From DATAEE01 sp963725145 (GTDB taxonomy: Bacteria > Acidobacteriota > Vicinamibacteria > Vicinamibacterales > 2-12-FULL-66-21): DNA of 64,000 nucleotides. A program made the position numbers and the translations under genes. Below the pieces are notes generated by a model. It was not told the DNA's origin. It worked only from the letters and a program-made list of their open reading frames with translations, and made no database searches. Positions 15,863 through 25,258 of the stretch are shown in pieces; the stretch's first letter is position 1, and each line of letters starts with the position of its first letter. The stretch is taken from NCBI GenBank assembly GCA_963725145.1, contig CAVRXL010000008.1:62001-126000 (forward strand), in the 5' to 3' direction.

Positions 15863-17767
15863 CTACAGCGCGAACGCCATGAGGCTCGCGTCGCGCCCCG
15901 ATCCGACGGCGATGACGACGAACTGACGCCCCGCGCGGGATCGGTACGTCATCGGCGTCGCACCCGTGCGGCGTCCGACCGGCGCGCTCCACAGCTCTCG
16001 GCCAGACGCCTTGTCGATCGCGTGAAAGGCCACGTCTCCGCCGCCGACGAAGACGAGTCCGCCGCCGGTCACGATGGCGCCCGGCGGGCCCGAGGCTCCA
16101 AGGAGCTCGGGCAGCCGCACGCCCTTGAGGGCCGCGTGGGCGCGAAGCCCCGGGGTATCACCGAAAGGAATCCGCCACACGATCTCGCCACGGTTGAGAT
16201 CGATAGCCGTCAGATGACCATACGGCGGCTTGTTCAGCGGTAGACCTTCCATGAACTCGGCGTTGGTCTCGCCTTCCCTCACGTAATCGGCATCCACTTC
16301 CGCCGCGCGCGGATCCGGAGCCGAGCACGGTCCGGGCGCGCCAGACGCGCGACGTGAGGGAGGTTTGACGTCTTTACGTAGAGCACGCCTGTCTCGACGT
16401 CGAACGCGCCGCCGCCCCAGTTGGCGCCGCCGATCAGCCCCGGACGCATCAGCGTGCCCTGGAACGCCGGCGGCGTGTACAGCGGTCCGAGTCTGAACTT
16501 CTTCATCTCCGCCTGGGCTGCGGCCTTCAGCTCCGGCGTCAGATCGAACGCATCGTCGAGCGACATGCCCTGCTCGGCGAACGCGGGCGGTCTCGTCGGC
16601 ACCGGCTGCGTCTTCCACGCCTGCTCGCCGGGCACATCGCTCGCCGGCACCGGCCGTTCCTCGATCGGCCAGACCGGATCGCCAGACACGCGATCGAAGA
16701 CGAACGCCCAGCCCATCTTGGTGAGCTGGGCGACCGCATCGATCCGGCGGCCGGCAACGGTGATCGACACGAGGTTCGGCGGAGAGGGCAGGTCGTAATC
16801 CCAGAGCCCGTGGTGGACGATCTGGTAGTGCCACTTGCGCCGGCCCGTGGCGGCGTCGAGGCAGACGAGCGATTCGGCGAACAGGTTGGCGCCCGGGCGC
16901 CGGCCTCCGTAGAAGTCGTTGCTTGGAGTGCTGACCGGCAGGTAGAGCAGCCCACGCGCGGCATCGAGCGTCATCGGTGCCCAGACGTTCGTGTGTCCGG
17001 TGAATTTCCAGGAGCCGTTGCCCCAGGTGTCGTTGCCGTACTCGCCCTGTTGCGGAATCGGTACGAAAGCTCCAGACCTGCCGTCCGGTCCGCGCGTCGA
17101 ACGCGCGCACGTCGCCCGGGGGATCGTTGCGATACACCAGCCGATCGGCGACGCCGTTGCCGACTATCACGAGGTCGTTGTAGACGATCGGCGGCGACGT
17201 ATTCGTGTAGTGCTTCCTGTTGATCTCCCACACGAGGCCGCGGCTCAGATCGACGGCTCCGCTGTCGCCGAACGTGGTCACGGGTTTGCCGGTGGCCGCG
17301 TCGAGACAGAACAGTCGATACCGGCTGTTCATGAAGATGCGAAGCGATGCTCCATCGCGCCACGCCGCCACGCCCCGGTGTACGAACCCGGTCCCGTTGG
17401 GCGGCTGGCCGTCTTCGTACGCCTTCGGATCGAAGCTCCAGATCTCTGAACCGGTCTCCGCATCGAGCGCGACCACGCGGTTGTACGGCGTGCTGAGGTA
17501 CAGGACGTTGCCGATCATCAGGGGAGTGTTCTGAAACGTGCCCGGGCGGGTTCCGTACTCGTCCATCGGCGCTTCGTTGGGCTTCCACTCCCAGGCCAGC
17601 TTCAGACGGCCGACGTTGTCCCGGCTGATGTCGGCGAGCGGAGAGTATTTGCTGCCGGCTTGATCGGCCCCGTAGAAGGGCCACTCCTGCGCGGGCGAGG
17701 TCGCCGGCGCCGCCGACGCGAACGCCAGGCAACAGGCCACCGATATCGATGCTGCCGTTCGTGCCAT
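15863..17767 (-). pseudogene. PQQ-dependent dehydrogenase, two compensating frameshifts
   Basis: A signal peptide and the beta-propeller start are in frame ('EWPFYGADQAGSKYSPL'). Near 17,059 one extra base breaks the frame; removing it reads 'WSFRTIPQQGEYGNDTWG'. The propeller continues in the other frame ('LPVSTPSNDFYGG', 'GGANWGGGAFD') until about 16,330, where a -1 shift returns to the first frame ('LPLNKPPYG', 'GLVFVGGGD', 'GRTGATPMTY'). Net length is a multiple of 3. The family is quinoprotein glucose/alcohol dehydrogenases, periplasmic and without a cytochrome domain. Roughly 730 bases would be mistranslated, so either the assembly has errors or the enzyme is dead. Confidence 0.82.
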
Positions 17768-17776
17768 CGGCGTCCG

Positions 17777-18937
17777 TTAGACCGACCGCAACCGGTCGGC
17801 CGCTTTTTGCAGCGTCTCGTCCTTCTTGGCGAAGCAGAACCGCAACACGCGGGGCGCCGACGATTTCGAGAGGAACGGGGACGTCGGGATTGACGCGACG
17901 CCATGTTCCTCGAGCAGGCGGATTGCGAATACCGCGTCAGGCTCGCGCGTGATCTCCGAATAGTCCATCAGCTGAAAGTACGATCCGAGGCACGGCAGCG
18001 GGCGGAAGCGCGAGCCTTGCATCAAGCGAAGGAAAAGGTCCCGCTTCGCCTGATAAAACCCCGCGAGCTCGGGATACCCCGCCTGACGGGCGAGAAATTC
18101 CGCGAACGCGTGCTGAACCGGCGTGCTGGACGAGAAGGTCACAAACTGGTGCACCTTGCGGAACTCTGCCGAGAGCGGCGCCGGCGCCGCGCAGTAACCG
18201 ATCTTCCAGCCGGTCGTGTGATACATCTTCCCGAACGATCCGACGATGAAGCTGCGCGACGCGAGCGCCTCCCGCCGCGCCATGCTCTCGTGCCGGCGGC
18301 CGTCGAAGATGATGTGCTCGTAGACCTCGTCGCTGAGGACCAGCAGATCAGTCCCGTCGATGAGCGCTTCCAGGCGCCGCACGTCCTGTTCGCCGAGGAT
18401 CGAGCCCGACGGGTTGTGCGGCGAGTTGAGGACGAGCATGCGCGTGCGGGGCGTGACCGCCCGGCCGACTTCGTCCCAGTCGATCGCGTAGTCGGGAAAG
18501 CTCAGCGTGATGACCACAGGGACGCCGCCGTTGATCTGGATCGCGGGAATGTACGAGTCGTAGCACGGCTCGAAGACGATGACCTCGTCGCCGGGACGCA
18601 CGACCGCGGCGACCGCGTCGAAGATCGCCTCGGTTCCGCCCGAGGTCACCGTGATCTCCGACTCGGGATCGTAACGGCGGCCGTGCAGCGCCGCGAACTT
18701 GGCGGCGATCGCCTCGCGCAGGGCAGGCACGCCCTGCATCGGGGCGTACTGATTACGCCCCTCCTGCATATGCCGGGTCACCGTCTCGACGAGCGCGGGA
18801 TCGCAGTCGAAGTCCGGAAAACCCTGTGACAGGTTGATCGCGCCGCGCTCGAGCGCGAGCCGCGACATGACCGTGAAGATCGTCGTCCCGACGTTGGGAA
18901 GCTTGGAGTCGAGCCTGGGGACCGTGCGCTCGGCCAT
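17777..18937 (-). CDS. Class I/II PLP aminotransferase (YbdL/methionine aminotransferase-like)
   Basis: 386 residues, the normal length. 'INLSQGFPDFDCD', 'NQYAPMQGVPALREAI', 'NSPHNPSG' and the PLP-lysine motif 'SFGKMYHTTGWKIGY' (K237) are the signature of the kynurenine/methionine aminotransferase subgroup (E. coli YbdL). It would transfer the amino group of Met, Phe or kynurenine-type donors to 2-oxoacids in the cytoplasm, for example at the end of methionine salvage. The start faces HrpB across 18 bases, with overlapping -10-like boxes. Confidence 0.9.
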   Translation of the reverse strand: MAERTVPRLDSKLPNVGTTIFTVMSRLALERGAINLSQGFPDFDCDPALVETVTRHMQEGRNQYAPMQGVPALREAIAAKFAALHGRRYDPESEITVTSGGTEAIFDAVAAVVRPGDEVIVFEPCYDSYIPAIQINGGVPVVITLSFPDYAIDWDEVGRAVTPRTRMLVLNSPHNPSGSILGEQDVRRLEALIDGTDLLVLSDEVYEHIIFDGRRHESMARREALASRSFIVGSFGKMYHTTGWKIGYCAAPAPLSAEFRKVHQFVTFSSSTPVQHAFAEFLARQAGYPELAGFYQAKRDLFLRLMQGSRFRPLPCLGSYFQLMDYSEITREPDAVFAIRLLEEHGVASIPTSPFLSKSSAPRVLRFCFAKKDETLQKAADRLRSV

Positions 18938-18955
18938 CGGTATAGTCTAAACGGA
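18938..18955. promoter_or_regulatory. Overlapping divergent -10 boxes, aminotransferase/HrpB
   Basis: TATAGT (18,941-18,946, plus) ends 9 bases before the TTG of HrpB. TAGACT (18,949-18,944, minus) ends 6 bases before the aminotransferase ATG. The two boxes share bases in a TATAGTCTA core, so the promoters should exclude each other, and both messages would be leaderless. Confidence 0.45.
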
Positions 18956-21305
18956 TTGGTCCCGCTTCCCATCGATCCGTTCCTCCCGGACATCGTGGCG
19001 GCGGTCCGGCGCGATCGGGCGCTCGTGCTCTCGGCGCTGCCGGGCGCGGGCAAGACGACGCGCGTGCCGCCGGCGCTGGCGGCGGACGGGCCGGCTCTCG
19101 TTCTTCAGCCGCGCCGCATCGCGGCACGATCGATCGCGCGGCGGATCGCGGCGGAGCAGGGCTGGACGATCGGGCGCGAGGTCGGCTGGCACGTCAGGTT
19201 CGAACGGCAGTTCGGCGATCGCACCCAGGTGCTCGTCGCGACCGAGGGCATACTCACGGCGCGGCTGCAGCAGGACCCGCTCCTGTCGGGCTTCAGAACG
19301 ATCGTCCTCGACGAGTTCCACGAGCGGAGTATCCATGCCGATCTCGGGCTCGCGCTCGGCCGGCAGGCATGGCTCGCGAACCCCGACCTGCGAATCGTCG
19401 TGATGTCGGCGACGCTCGATACCGCGCGCGTCGCGTCGTTCCTCGGCGGGTGTCCGGTCATCGAAGTGCCCGGGCGTCTCCATCCGATCGACCTCGGATA
19501 TCAACCGGGCGAGGGGCTCGCCGCGGCGGTTGCGGCGGCGCTGTCGGCGACCCCAGGGCAGGTGCTTTCGTTTCTGCCCGGCGCGCCGGAGATCAGACGC
19601 GCTCTCCCCGACGTCCGCGCCCGCGTCGGACCAGACGTCGACGTCATCGAGCTGCACGGCTCCCTCGACTCGACGGAACAGGACGCGGCGATCCAACCAT
19701 CGGATCGACGCCGCGTGATCCTCGCGACGAACATCGCCGAGACCTCGCTCACGGTCCCCGGCGTGACCGCCGTCGTGGACACCGGTCTCCACAAGGTGGC
19801 GCGGTACGATCCAGAGCGGGCGATCGACAGCCTCGAGACCGAGCGCATCACGGCCGATGCCGCCGAGCAGCGGGCCGGACGCGCGGCGCGGCTCGGGCCG
19901 GGCATCGTGCGGCGCTTGTGGGACGCGCGCGATCGCCTGCGGCCCCACAGGGAGCCCGAGATCGCTCGCGTGGACCTCGCGCCCACCATCCTCGATCTCA
20001 TCGCCTGGGGAGGCGACCCGCGCGCCTTCGAGTGGTACGAGGCCCCGCCGGAAGACGCGATCGATGCAGCCATCACGCTGCTGGAGCGCCTGGGTGCGAT
20101 TCAAAGTGGAACCAGGCTTCAGCCTGGTCAGACGAGGCTGACCACGCGTCTGGGGGATGAACTTCGCCGATTGCCGCTGCATCCGAGGCTCGCGCGCATC
20201 CTTGTCGAGGCGGGCGGCTCGCGCGAAGCCGTCGCCGCGTGCGCGTTGATCTCGGAGCGCCACTACCTCGCGCCCCGGACGGCCTCGACGACTTCCGATC
20301 TGTTGTCGGCAGTCGACAATTGGGCGCAGGCTCCACCGCACGTCAAGCAGGCTGCGGATCACATCGCTCGCCTGTTCGAATCTCCTCGAACCTCTTCGAA
20401 GCGGGTTGACGAGAGCGAGTTCAGAAGGTGGATCCTGGCCGGATACCCCGATCGCGTGGCCCAGCGGCGCGCACCGAACTCGCCGCGTGTGCTCCTCGCG
20501 AGCGGCCACGGTGCGGTCATCGGTCCCGAAAGCGGCGTCCGGGACGGCGAGTTCCTCGTCGCGATCGACGTCACCGCAGGGCGGCGGGGCGAGCAGTCCG
20601 AAGCGCGTATCCGCGTCGCGAGCCGCGTCGAGCGGGAGTGGCTCGAGCCTGATGCGCAGGAGGTCGAGCACAGATTCGACGAAGAGAACGGGACCGTTCG
20701 CGCCGCGCGCATCGATCAGGTACGGCGCGCTCGTGCTCGCCGAGCGCCCATGGACACGTGATCCGGCGACCGCCGCTCGCCTGCTGACCGAGGCGTACTT
20801 CGCGCGGCCGCTGCCGCCCGACGCGGAGCGTCTCGTCAGGCGCCTGCGATTCGCGGGGCTCGATGCCGATCTGGCGCCCCTTGTCCACGAAGCCGCGTCG
20901 CGCGCGACGCGGCTCGACGAGATCGCCCCGTTCGATGCGCTCTCGCAGCGAGTACGCGGCGAGCTGGTCCGCCTCGCTCCCGACGGGATCCTCGTTCCGA
21001 GCGGATCCACCATCCGTCTCGACTATCGGGACGACGGGACGGTCAGCGCGGCGGTGAAACTGCAGGAGCTGTTCGGCCTCGGGGCGACGCCGCGGCTGGG
21101 GCCGCGGCACGAGCCGGTGGTGTTCGAGCTGCTCGCCCCGAACGGCCGTCCCGTCCAGGTCACCCGGGATCTCCGAAGTTTCTGGGAGCGCACCTATCCG
21201 GAGGTCCGAAAAGAGCTGCGCGCGCGCTATCCGAAGCACCCCTGGCCCGAGGATCCCTGGACCGCGACCCCGACGAAGCGAACCGTCCGGCGGGCTCAGA
21301 AGTGA
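18956..21305 (+). pseudogene. hrpB: HrpB-type DEAH-box helicase, frameshifted near the 3' third
   Basis: Total length is 3n+1; one extra G at 20,719-20,720 breaks the frame, and removing it joins 'ARIDQ' to 'YGALVLAERPW', giving 782 residues, close to the usual 800-820. Motifs: Walker A 'GAGKTT' (30-35), 'DEFHER', 'SATLDT', 'ILATNIAETSLT', 'QRAGRAAR', then the HrpB C-terminal region ('LAPDGILVPSGS', 'ELFGLGATP', 'PNGRPVQVTRDL', 'RAQLRARYPKHPWPEDP' region). HrpB is a putative RNA helicase of unclear role. A palindromic repeat supplies the linker 'SGTRLQPGQTRLTTR'. The start is TTG after a -10 box. Confidence 0.85.
20111..20143. repeat. Two adjacent hairpin words inside hrpB
   Basis: ACCAGGC/GCCTGGT with loop TTCA, overlapping GGTCAG/CTGACC with a 6-base loop. 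It is translated in frame as the TRLQPGQTRLTT linker and is of the common 'aggcttcagcct' dispersed palindrome type. Confidence 0.6.
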
Positions 21306-21447
21306 AAGGAGGCTTACGACTTTGGTGCAGATCCGGCGGGCCGCCGGCCTTGAGGCGTGGCGGTAACATATTGGTAAGCGGACACTTGGCAGGGAAACCC
21401 CCCTTGCGGCACGTGGGTTGCGCCCACCCGGTCTCTGGGGAGGCAGA

Positions 21448-21534
21448 ATGTTTTACGTAATCGCCGCTACGACCATCGCCGTCGGGTTCGTCTATTGGAA
21501 GAAGCGCCGGGAGCGCAAGGGTTCCACCCGCTAG
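21448..21534 (+). CDS. Possible 28-residue membrane peptide
   Basis: ATG with GGGGAGG 4 bases upstream. A hydrophobic N-terminal stretch of about 17 residues ('FYVIAATTIAVGFVYW') is followed by a strongly basic tail (KKRRERKG). This is the layout of a small single-pass membrane peptide. An unusual stem-loop (GTGGG/CCCAC near 21,413-21,426) lies just upstream, and a strong terminator-like hairpin ends 66 bases after the stop, so it could be a self-contained transcript. There is no homology evidence. The region 21,306-21,447 otherwise holds only GC-rich hairpins, including CCGGCGG/CCGCCGG near 21,333-21,347. Confidence 0.35.
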   Translation: MFYVIAATTIAVGFVYWKKRRERKGSTR

Positions 21535-21549
21535 GCTCCACCTGGACTT

Positions 21550-21600
21550 GACGAGCGGCACGGGGCCTGCGCTCGCGGCAGGCCGGCCGCTCGTCCCTTT
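21550..21600 (+). terminator. Strong hairpin terminator
   Basis: Outer stem GACGAGCGGC/GCCGCTCGTC (10 bp) encloses an inner GGCCTGC/GCAGGCC stem and is followed by CCCTTTCT. It closes the possible small transcript that starts after hrpB. Confidence 0.6.
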
Positions 21601-21616
21601 CTCCACGTCATAACTA

Positions 21617-21703
21617 ACCGGGGCTCCGCCCCGGACCCCGGCTCGGTCGCTCGCGGGGGCCCTATGCCCCGCGCCGCTCCCTCGCGGGCGCGCTGTGCGC
21701 GCC
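21617..21703. repeat. 87-bp dispersed repeat, copy 1
   Basis: This is the reverse complement of 59,552-59,638, with only 3 mismatches over 87 bases. It is built of nested GC palindromes (ACCGGGGCTCCGCCCCGG, GCGCGCTGTGCGCGC). Here it is intergenic, between the terminator and the sigma-factor promoter. Confidence 0.9.
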
Positions 21704-21748
21704 GCCGTTATGCGCCGAGGACCGAAATTCTTGCACCGTCGCATAACG

Positions 21749-21754
21749 GATAAT
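21749..21754 (+). promoter_or_regulatory. -10-like GATAAT before the ECF sigma gene
   Basis: GATAAT ends 5 bases before the GTG at 21,760. No Shine-Dalgarno is present, so a leaderless start is likely. TTGCAC at 21,731 is too close to be its -35. Confidence 0.4.
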
Positions 21755-21759
21755 CAGCT

Positions 21760-22461
21760 GTGACCGACCACGCGGATCTCGCGCTCGCGCGCGCGTGCGC
21801 GGAGGGCTCGCCCGAGGCGTGGGATCGGTTCGTCGCGGACTACCGACCTCGTCTCTATGCGGCCGCGCGCGCGATCGCCGGTCCCGACCTGGGCCGCGAG
21901 CTCGCCGATTCGCTGTACGCCGACCTCTACGGCCTCGAGACGCGCAACGGCCAGCGCCGATCGCTTTTCACGTACTATCAAGGACGCAGCAGCCTGATCA
22001 CCTGGCTGCGCGCCGTGCTCGCCCAGCGGCATGTGGACGCGCTGCGGGCGGGCTCGCGCCGTGCCTTCGCGCGCATCGGCACCGATCCGGCGCCAGGAGA
22101 ACACGGCGAGGTCGTCGATCCGCCCGCCCCGCCGGCCGACCCGGATCCCGACGCGCCCCGGCAGATCGCCGCGCTGAGGGTTGCCGTGCGCGACGCGATC
22201 GACGCGCTCGAGCCTGGCGATCGCCTGCGTCTCGCGTGGTACTACGCGCACGACCTGACGCTCGCCGAGATCGCCCGGATGGGCGGCGAGCACGAGGCCA
22301 CCGTTTCGCGCAAGCTCGCGCGTACCCGGCGGCGGCTGCGCGAGGCCATCGAGCGCACACTGCGAGAGCGCTTCAAGCTGACTGAAGTCGAGCTGCGCGA
22401 GTGCCTCGGCCGCGTGCAAGACATCGACGCCGGCGCGTTCTTGGAGAGAGGGTCAGAGTGA
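21760..22461 (+). CDS. ECF-type RNA polymerase sigma factor
   Basis: 233 residues. Region 2 lies at about residues 10-100 ('GSPEAWDRFVADYRPRLYAAAR', in part, and 'SSLITWLRAVLAQRHVD'). A variable acidic linker with 'DPPAPPADPDPDAP' follows. Region 4 lies at about 135-210 ('LEPGDRLRLAWYYAHDLTLAEIA', in part, 'EATVSRKLARTRRRLRE'). The 'YYAHDLTLAEIARM' helix-turn-helix is typical of acidobacterial ECF groups. The GTG start of the next gene overlaps its stop (GTGA), and that gene encodes the presumed anti-sigma factor. The target regulon is unknown. Confidence 0.88.
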   Translation: MTDHADLALARACAEGSPEAWDRFVADYRPRLYAAARAIAGPDLGRELADSLYADLYGLETRNGQRRSLFTYYQGRSSLITWLRAVLAQRHVDALRAGSRRAFARIGTDPAPGEHGEVVDPPAPPADPDPDAPRQIAALRVAVRDAIDALEPGDRLRLAWYYAHDLTLAEIARMGGEHEATVSRKLARTRRRLREAIERTLRERFKLTEVELRECLGRVQDIDAGAFLERGSE

Positions 22462-23618
22462 GACCAGATCGGGACGATCCGCTCGCTCCCGCCATCCGGC
22501 GGACGCTGCAGGGCAGCCGGACCGATTGCCCGGAGGCCGAAACGATCGCCGCGTACGCCGAGCGTTCGCTCGCGGACGCCGAGCGCCGCGGCGTGGAGTT
22601 GCACCTCAGCACGTGCGCGCGCTGCCGCGAGACGCTGCTCCTGATGAGCCGCGCGGCGGAAAGGCCGACACGCCAGCTTTTTTCACCAGTCCCGGCGGCA
22701 TTTCCGTTGTACCGCTGGCCGTGGCTCGCGGGCGCGGCGGCCGCGGGGCTCGCGGTCGTAGTCTGGCTGGCGCTGCCCCCGTCGGCGGTGCGCACGCCGG
22801 AATCCGATCGGCTCGCGCAGGTCACCAGCAGTGCCGACAAGGAGAAGCCGCCGGTCGAGCCCGAACAGTCCGCAGCGAACAAGGCGCCTGTCGCGTCCGA
22901 CCAGGCGAGTGCGAAAGCGCAGCCCGCTCCTCCCGGGCCAGTAGCTCCCGCGGCACCGACGCCGCAAGATCGGCAGGCGTTCGACGAAAAGGAAAAGAAG
23001 CGCGGGCTCGACGACCGCAGAACCGATCGCAAGCTCGAAGAGACTGGCGAGCGGCGCGCCCGCGTCGAGGCGCCGGCCGCGGCTCCACAAGCGCTGCCGC
23101 CCGTCGCACCGCTCCCTCCGCCCGCCGCCGCGGAGTCCGTCGGGGCCGTCGCGGCGCCGGCCCCGCCGGCCCCGGCGCGCAAGCCGGATTCGAGCGACCG
23201 CGACACGGCGTCGCCGCAGCTCATGGCGCGGACGCAGCAAAACAACGAGTACTTGACGGCCTCCGGGCCGCCAGCCGATGCACGAGCGGCGTCTGCCATC
23301 TCCGCGGTCACGTGGCGAGTCTCCCCGTCCGGCATCGTTGAACGATCCGCGGACGGAGGAGCGACCTGGACCCGAGAGCGCGGCGTCGACGCGCCGGCCG
23401 CGCGCGCGATCCACGCGCCGTCCCGTGATGTCTGCTGGATCGTCGGCGATCGCGGCCTGATTCTGCGCTTCGACACAGGCCGCGGCTGGACCCGCCTTTC
23501 CCCGCCCGCGCAGGTCGGCTTCATGGCCGTCGAGGCGCCGGACGCGCTCCGCGCGACGATCACCGCGGCCGACGGCCGCCGCTTCACGACGACCGACGGC
23601 GGGCAAACCTGGAGATAA
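22458..23618 (+). CDS. Anti-sigma factor with zinc-finger and Ycf48/BNR-like periplasmic domain
   Basis: 386 residues from the GTG at 22,458, which overlaps the sigma stop; a longer upstream frame is rejected. Near residue 50, 'HLSTCARC' is the HxxxCxxC zinc-binding anti-sigma motif. One membrane helix ('LAGAAAAGLAVVVWLAL') follows at about 85-105. A long Pro/Ala/Lys-rich periplasmic linker leads to a C-terminal domain (about 270-386) with 'SADGGATWTRE' and 'TTTDGGQTWR', the Asp-box style of Ycf48/BNR propellers. The cytoplasmic part should hold the ECF sigma factor; sensing by the propeller part is inferred. Confidence 0.82.
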   Translation: MRPDRDDPLAPAIRRTLQGSRTDCPEAETIAAYAERSLADAERRGVELHLSTCARCRETLLLMSRAAERPTRQLFSPVPAAFPLYRWPWLAGAAAAGLAVVVWLALPPSAVRTPESDRLAQVTSSADKEKPPVEPEQSAANKAPVASDQASAKAQPAPPGPVAPAAPTPQDRQAFDEKEKKRGLDDRRTDRKLEETGERRARVEAPAAAPQALPPVAPLPPPAAAESVGAVAAPAPPAPARKPDSSDRDTASPQLMARTQQNNEYLTASGPPADARAASAISAVTWRVSPSGIVERSADGGATWTRERGVDAPAARAIHAPSRDVCWIVGDRGLILRFDTGRGWTRLSPPAQVGFMAVEAPDALRATITAADGRRFTTTDGGQTWR

Positions 23619-23625
23619 TTCCTGG

Positions 23626-23650
23626 AGGGCGGGCCTCTTAGGCCCGCCCT
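23626..23650. terminator. GGGCGGGCCT/AGGCCCGCCC hairpin
   Basis: An 11-bp perfect stem with a CTT loop, 8 bases after the anti-sigma stop. It is followed by a further half-site (TTTAGGCCCGCC). It may terminate the sigma operon, but it belongs to the same palindrome family as 25,215 and 29,268. Confidence 0.5.
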
Positions 23651-23709
23651 TTAGGCCCGCCATGCAAGAAACCGTGGGGTCCCCGTTCAACGCCTGAAGG
23701 GAGGACCTC

Positions 23710-25203
23710 ATGGTCCGTTACATTTCTGCGTTCGCGCTTGCGGCGGGCGTCGGCGTTGCCATGACCGGGAGCCGCGCCGACGCGCCCCGCGCCGCCCGCA
23801 ACGACTCCGAACGCTCGACTTCCACGACACAGCCCCTGGGTCCGACGTCGACCGCCGGCGATCAGACCGATCTCGGCATCACGATCTACAACTCCAACGT
23901 CGCGCTCGTCCGCGACGTTCGTCAGCTGTCGCTGCCGAACGGCGCCTTCGATCTCAAGATGAGCGACATCGCCGCGACCGTCAACCCGGCCACGGTGCAC
24001 CTGCGCTCGCTGACCGATCCCTCGCGGCTCGGCATCCTCGAGCAGAACTATCAGTACGACCTCCTCAACCCTATGAAGCTCCTGCAGAAATACGTCGGCC
24101 GCGACGTCCGGCTCGTGCGCCGGCGGACCGAGAACGGCACGACCCGCACCGAAGAGGTGACGGCCACATTGCTCGCGTTCAACGAAGGACCGGTGTGGAA
24201 GATCGGGAACGAAATCGTCACCGGCCTGCAGGCGGACGAGTACCGCTTTCCGCAGATTCCAGAGAACCTTCACAGCAGGCCGACGCTCGTCATGACGCTC
24301 GACAACGACGGGCCGCAGAAGCAGCAGGTCGAGACGTCGTACCTGGCCAACTCGATGAACTGGATCGCCGACTACGTGCTCACCGTCGGCCGCGACGATC
24401 GCGCCGCCGATCTCGACGGCTGGGTCACCGTGACCAACAGCAGCGGCACGAGCTTCAAGCAGGCCTCGCTGAAACTGGTGGCCGGCGATCTCCATCGCGT
24501 GCGCGACGACCGCGTGGCGCTCGAGCGGGCGGCCGACATGGCGGCCAAGGTGGGCGCCGCGCGCCAGGCGTTCCAGCAGGAGGCGTTCTCCGAGTACCAC
24601 CTCTACACGCTCGGCCGCAAGACGACGATCCTGGACAAGGAGACGAAGCAGATTTCCTTCCTCTCCGGCACCGCCGTGCCGGTCGCCAAGCGTTTCGTCG
24701 TCCACGGCCAGCAGTTCTATTACCGCAATCGCCAGCACCCCGGCTCGCCGCTGAAGGACGCCGTCCAGGTGTTCTACGTGTTCAAGAACGCCGAGAAGGG
24801 CAACCTCGGCCAGCCGATGCCCGCTGGAACCGTCCGCGTCTACCAGTCGGACGCGTCCGGCGGCGTGCAGTTCGTCGGAGAGGACCGCATCGGCCACACG
24901 CCGGTGGACGAGGAGCTCTCCCTCCAGATCGGCAACGCCTTCGACGTCGTCTGCGAGCGGAAGCAGACCGATTATTCGGTGATCGGCGGATCGACCTACG
25001 AGATGGCGTTCGAGATCACGCTGCGCAATCACAAGAAGACGCCGATCACGGTCCAGGTCAACGAGCCGATCGCGGGCGACTGGCAGATCCTGCAGACCAG
25101 CCACAACGCGACGAAGACCGAGGCGTGGGCGGCCCGCTTCGACGTGCCGGTCGCGGCGGGAGGGACGTCGGTCCTGCGCTACCGCGTGCGCGTGCGGTTT
25201 TGA
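23710..25203 (+). CDS. DUF4139 domain secreted protein
   Basis: 497 residues. A signal peptide covers about 1-23 and a Ser/Thr linker runs to about 50. The body has 'ITIYNSNVALVRDVRQLSL' near the start, 'VETSYLANSMNWIADYVLTV' in the middle and 'FEITLRNHKKTPITVQVNEP' near the end, the landmarks of DUF4139 (often with DUF4140 at the N-terminus). The fold is beta-rich and probably periplasmic or surface-located; biochemical function is unknown. GGGAGG lies 7 bases before the ATG. It is transcribed separately from the sigma operon, behind the GC hairpin. Confidence 0.85.
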   Translation: MVRYISAFALAAGVGVAMTGSRADAPRAARNDSERSTSTTQPLGPTSTAGDQTDLGITIYNSNVALVRDVRQLSLPNGAFDLKMSDIAATVNPATVHLRSLTDPSRLGILEQNYQYDLLNPMKLLQKYVGRDVRLVRRRTENGTTRTEEVTATLLAFNEGPVWKIGNEIVTGLQADEYRFPQIPENLHSRPTLVMTLDNDGPQKQQVETSYLANSMNWIADYVLTVGRDDRAADLDGWVTVTNSSGTSFKQASLKLVAGDLHRVRDDRVALERAADMAAKVGAARQAFQQEAFSEYHLYTLGRKTTILDKETKQISFLSGTAVPVAKRFVVHGQQFYYRNRQHPGSPLKDAVQVFYVFKNAEKGNLGQPMPAGTVRVYQSDASGGVQFVGEDRIGHTPVDEELSLQIGNAFDVVCERKQTDYSVIGGSTYEMAFEITLRNHKKTPITVQVNEPIAGDWQILQTSHNATKTEAWAARFDVPVAAGGTSVLRYRVRVRF

Positions 25204-25208
25204 CGGCG

Positions 25209-25235
25209 TATACTCGCGGGCCTAAGAGGCCCGCG
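25209..25235 (+). promoter_or_regulatory. TATACT -10 box followed by a GCGGGCCT palindrome
   Basis: TATACT at 25,209-25,214 is followed immediately by CGCGGGCCT/AGGCCCGCG (9-bp stem, 3-base loop) at 25,215-25,235. A transcript from this box would begin inside the palindrome and have about 40 bases of leader, with AGGGAGG before the ATG at 25,259. The palindrome may instead be a repeat that landed there. Confidence 0.4.
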
Positions 25236-25258
25236 GTCCGGGCCTGTAGGGAGGCCGC

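Noticed and set aside
15863..17767. Intact PQQ dehydrogenase because the frame is open from end to end
   Set aside because: The middle ~730 bases read as nonsense in that frame, while propeller motifs are found in another frame; two compensating shifts explain the open frame.
21391..21440. c-di-GMP-I riboswitch before the 28-residue frame
   Set aside because: GGGAAACC and the GTGGGTTGC hairpin look superficially similar, but the GCAAA/GGGACGC core and the paired loop-receptor are not present.
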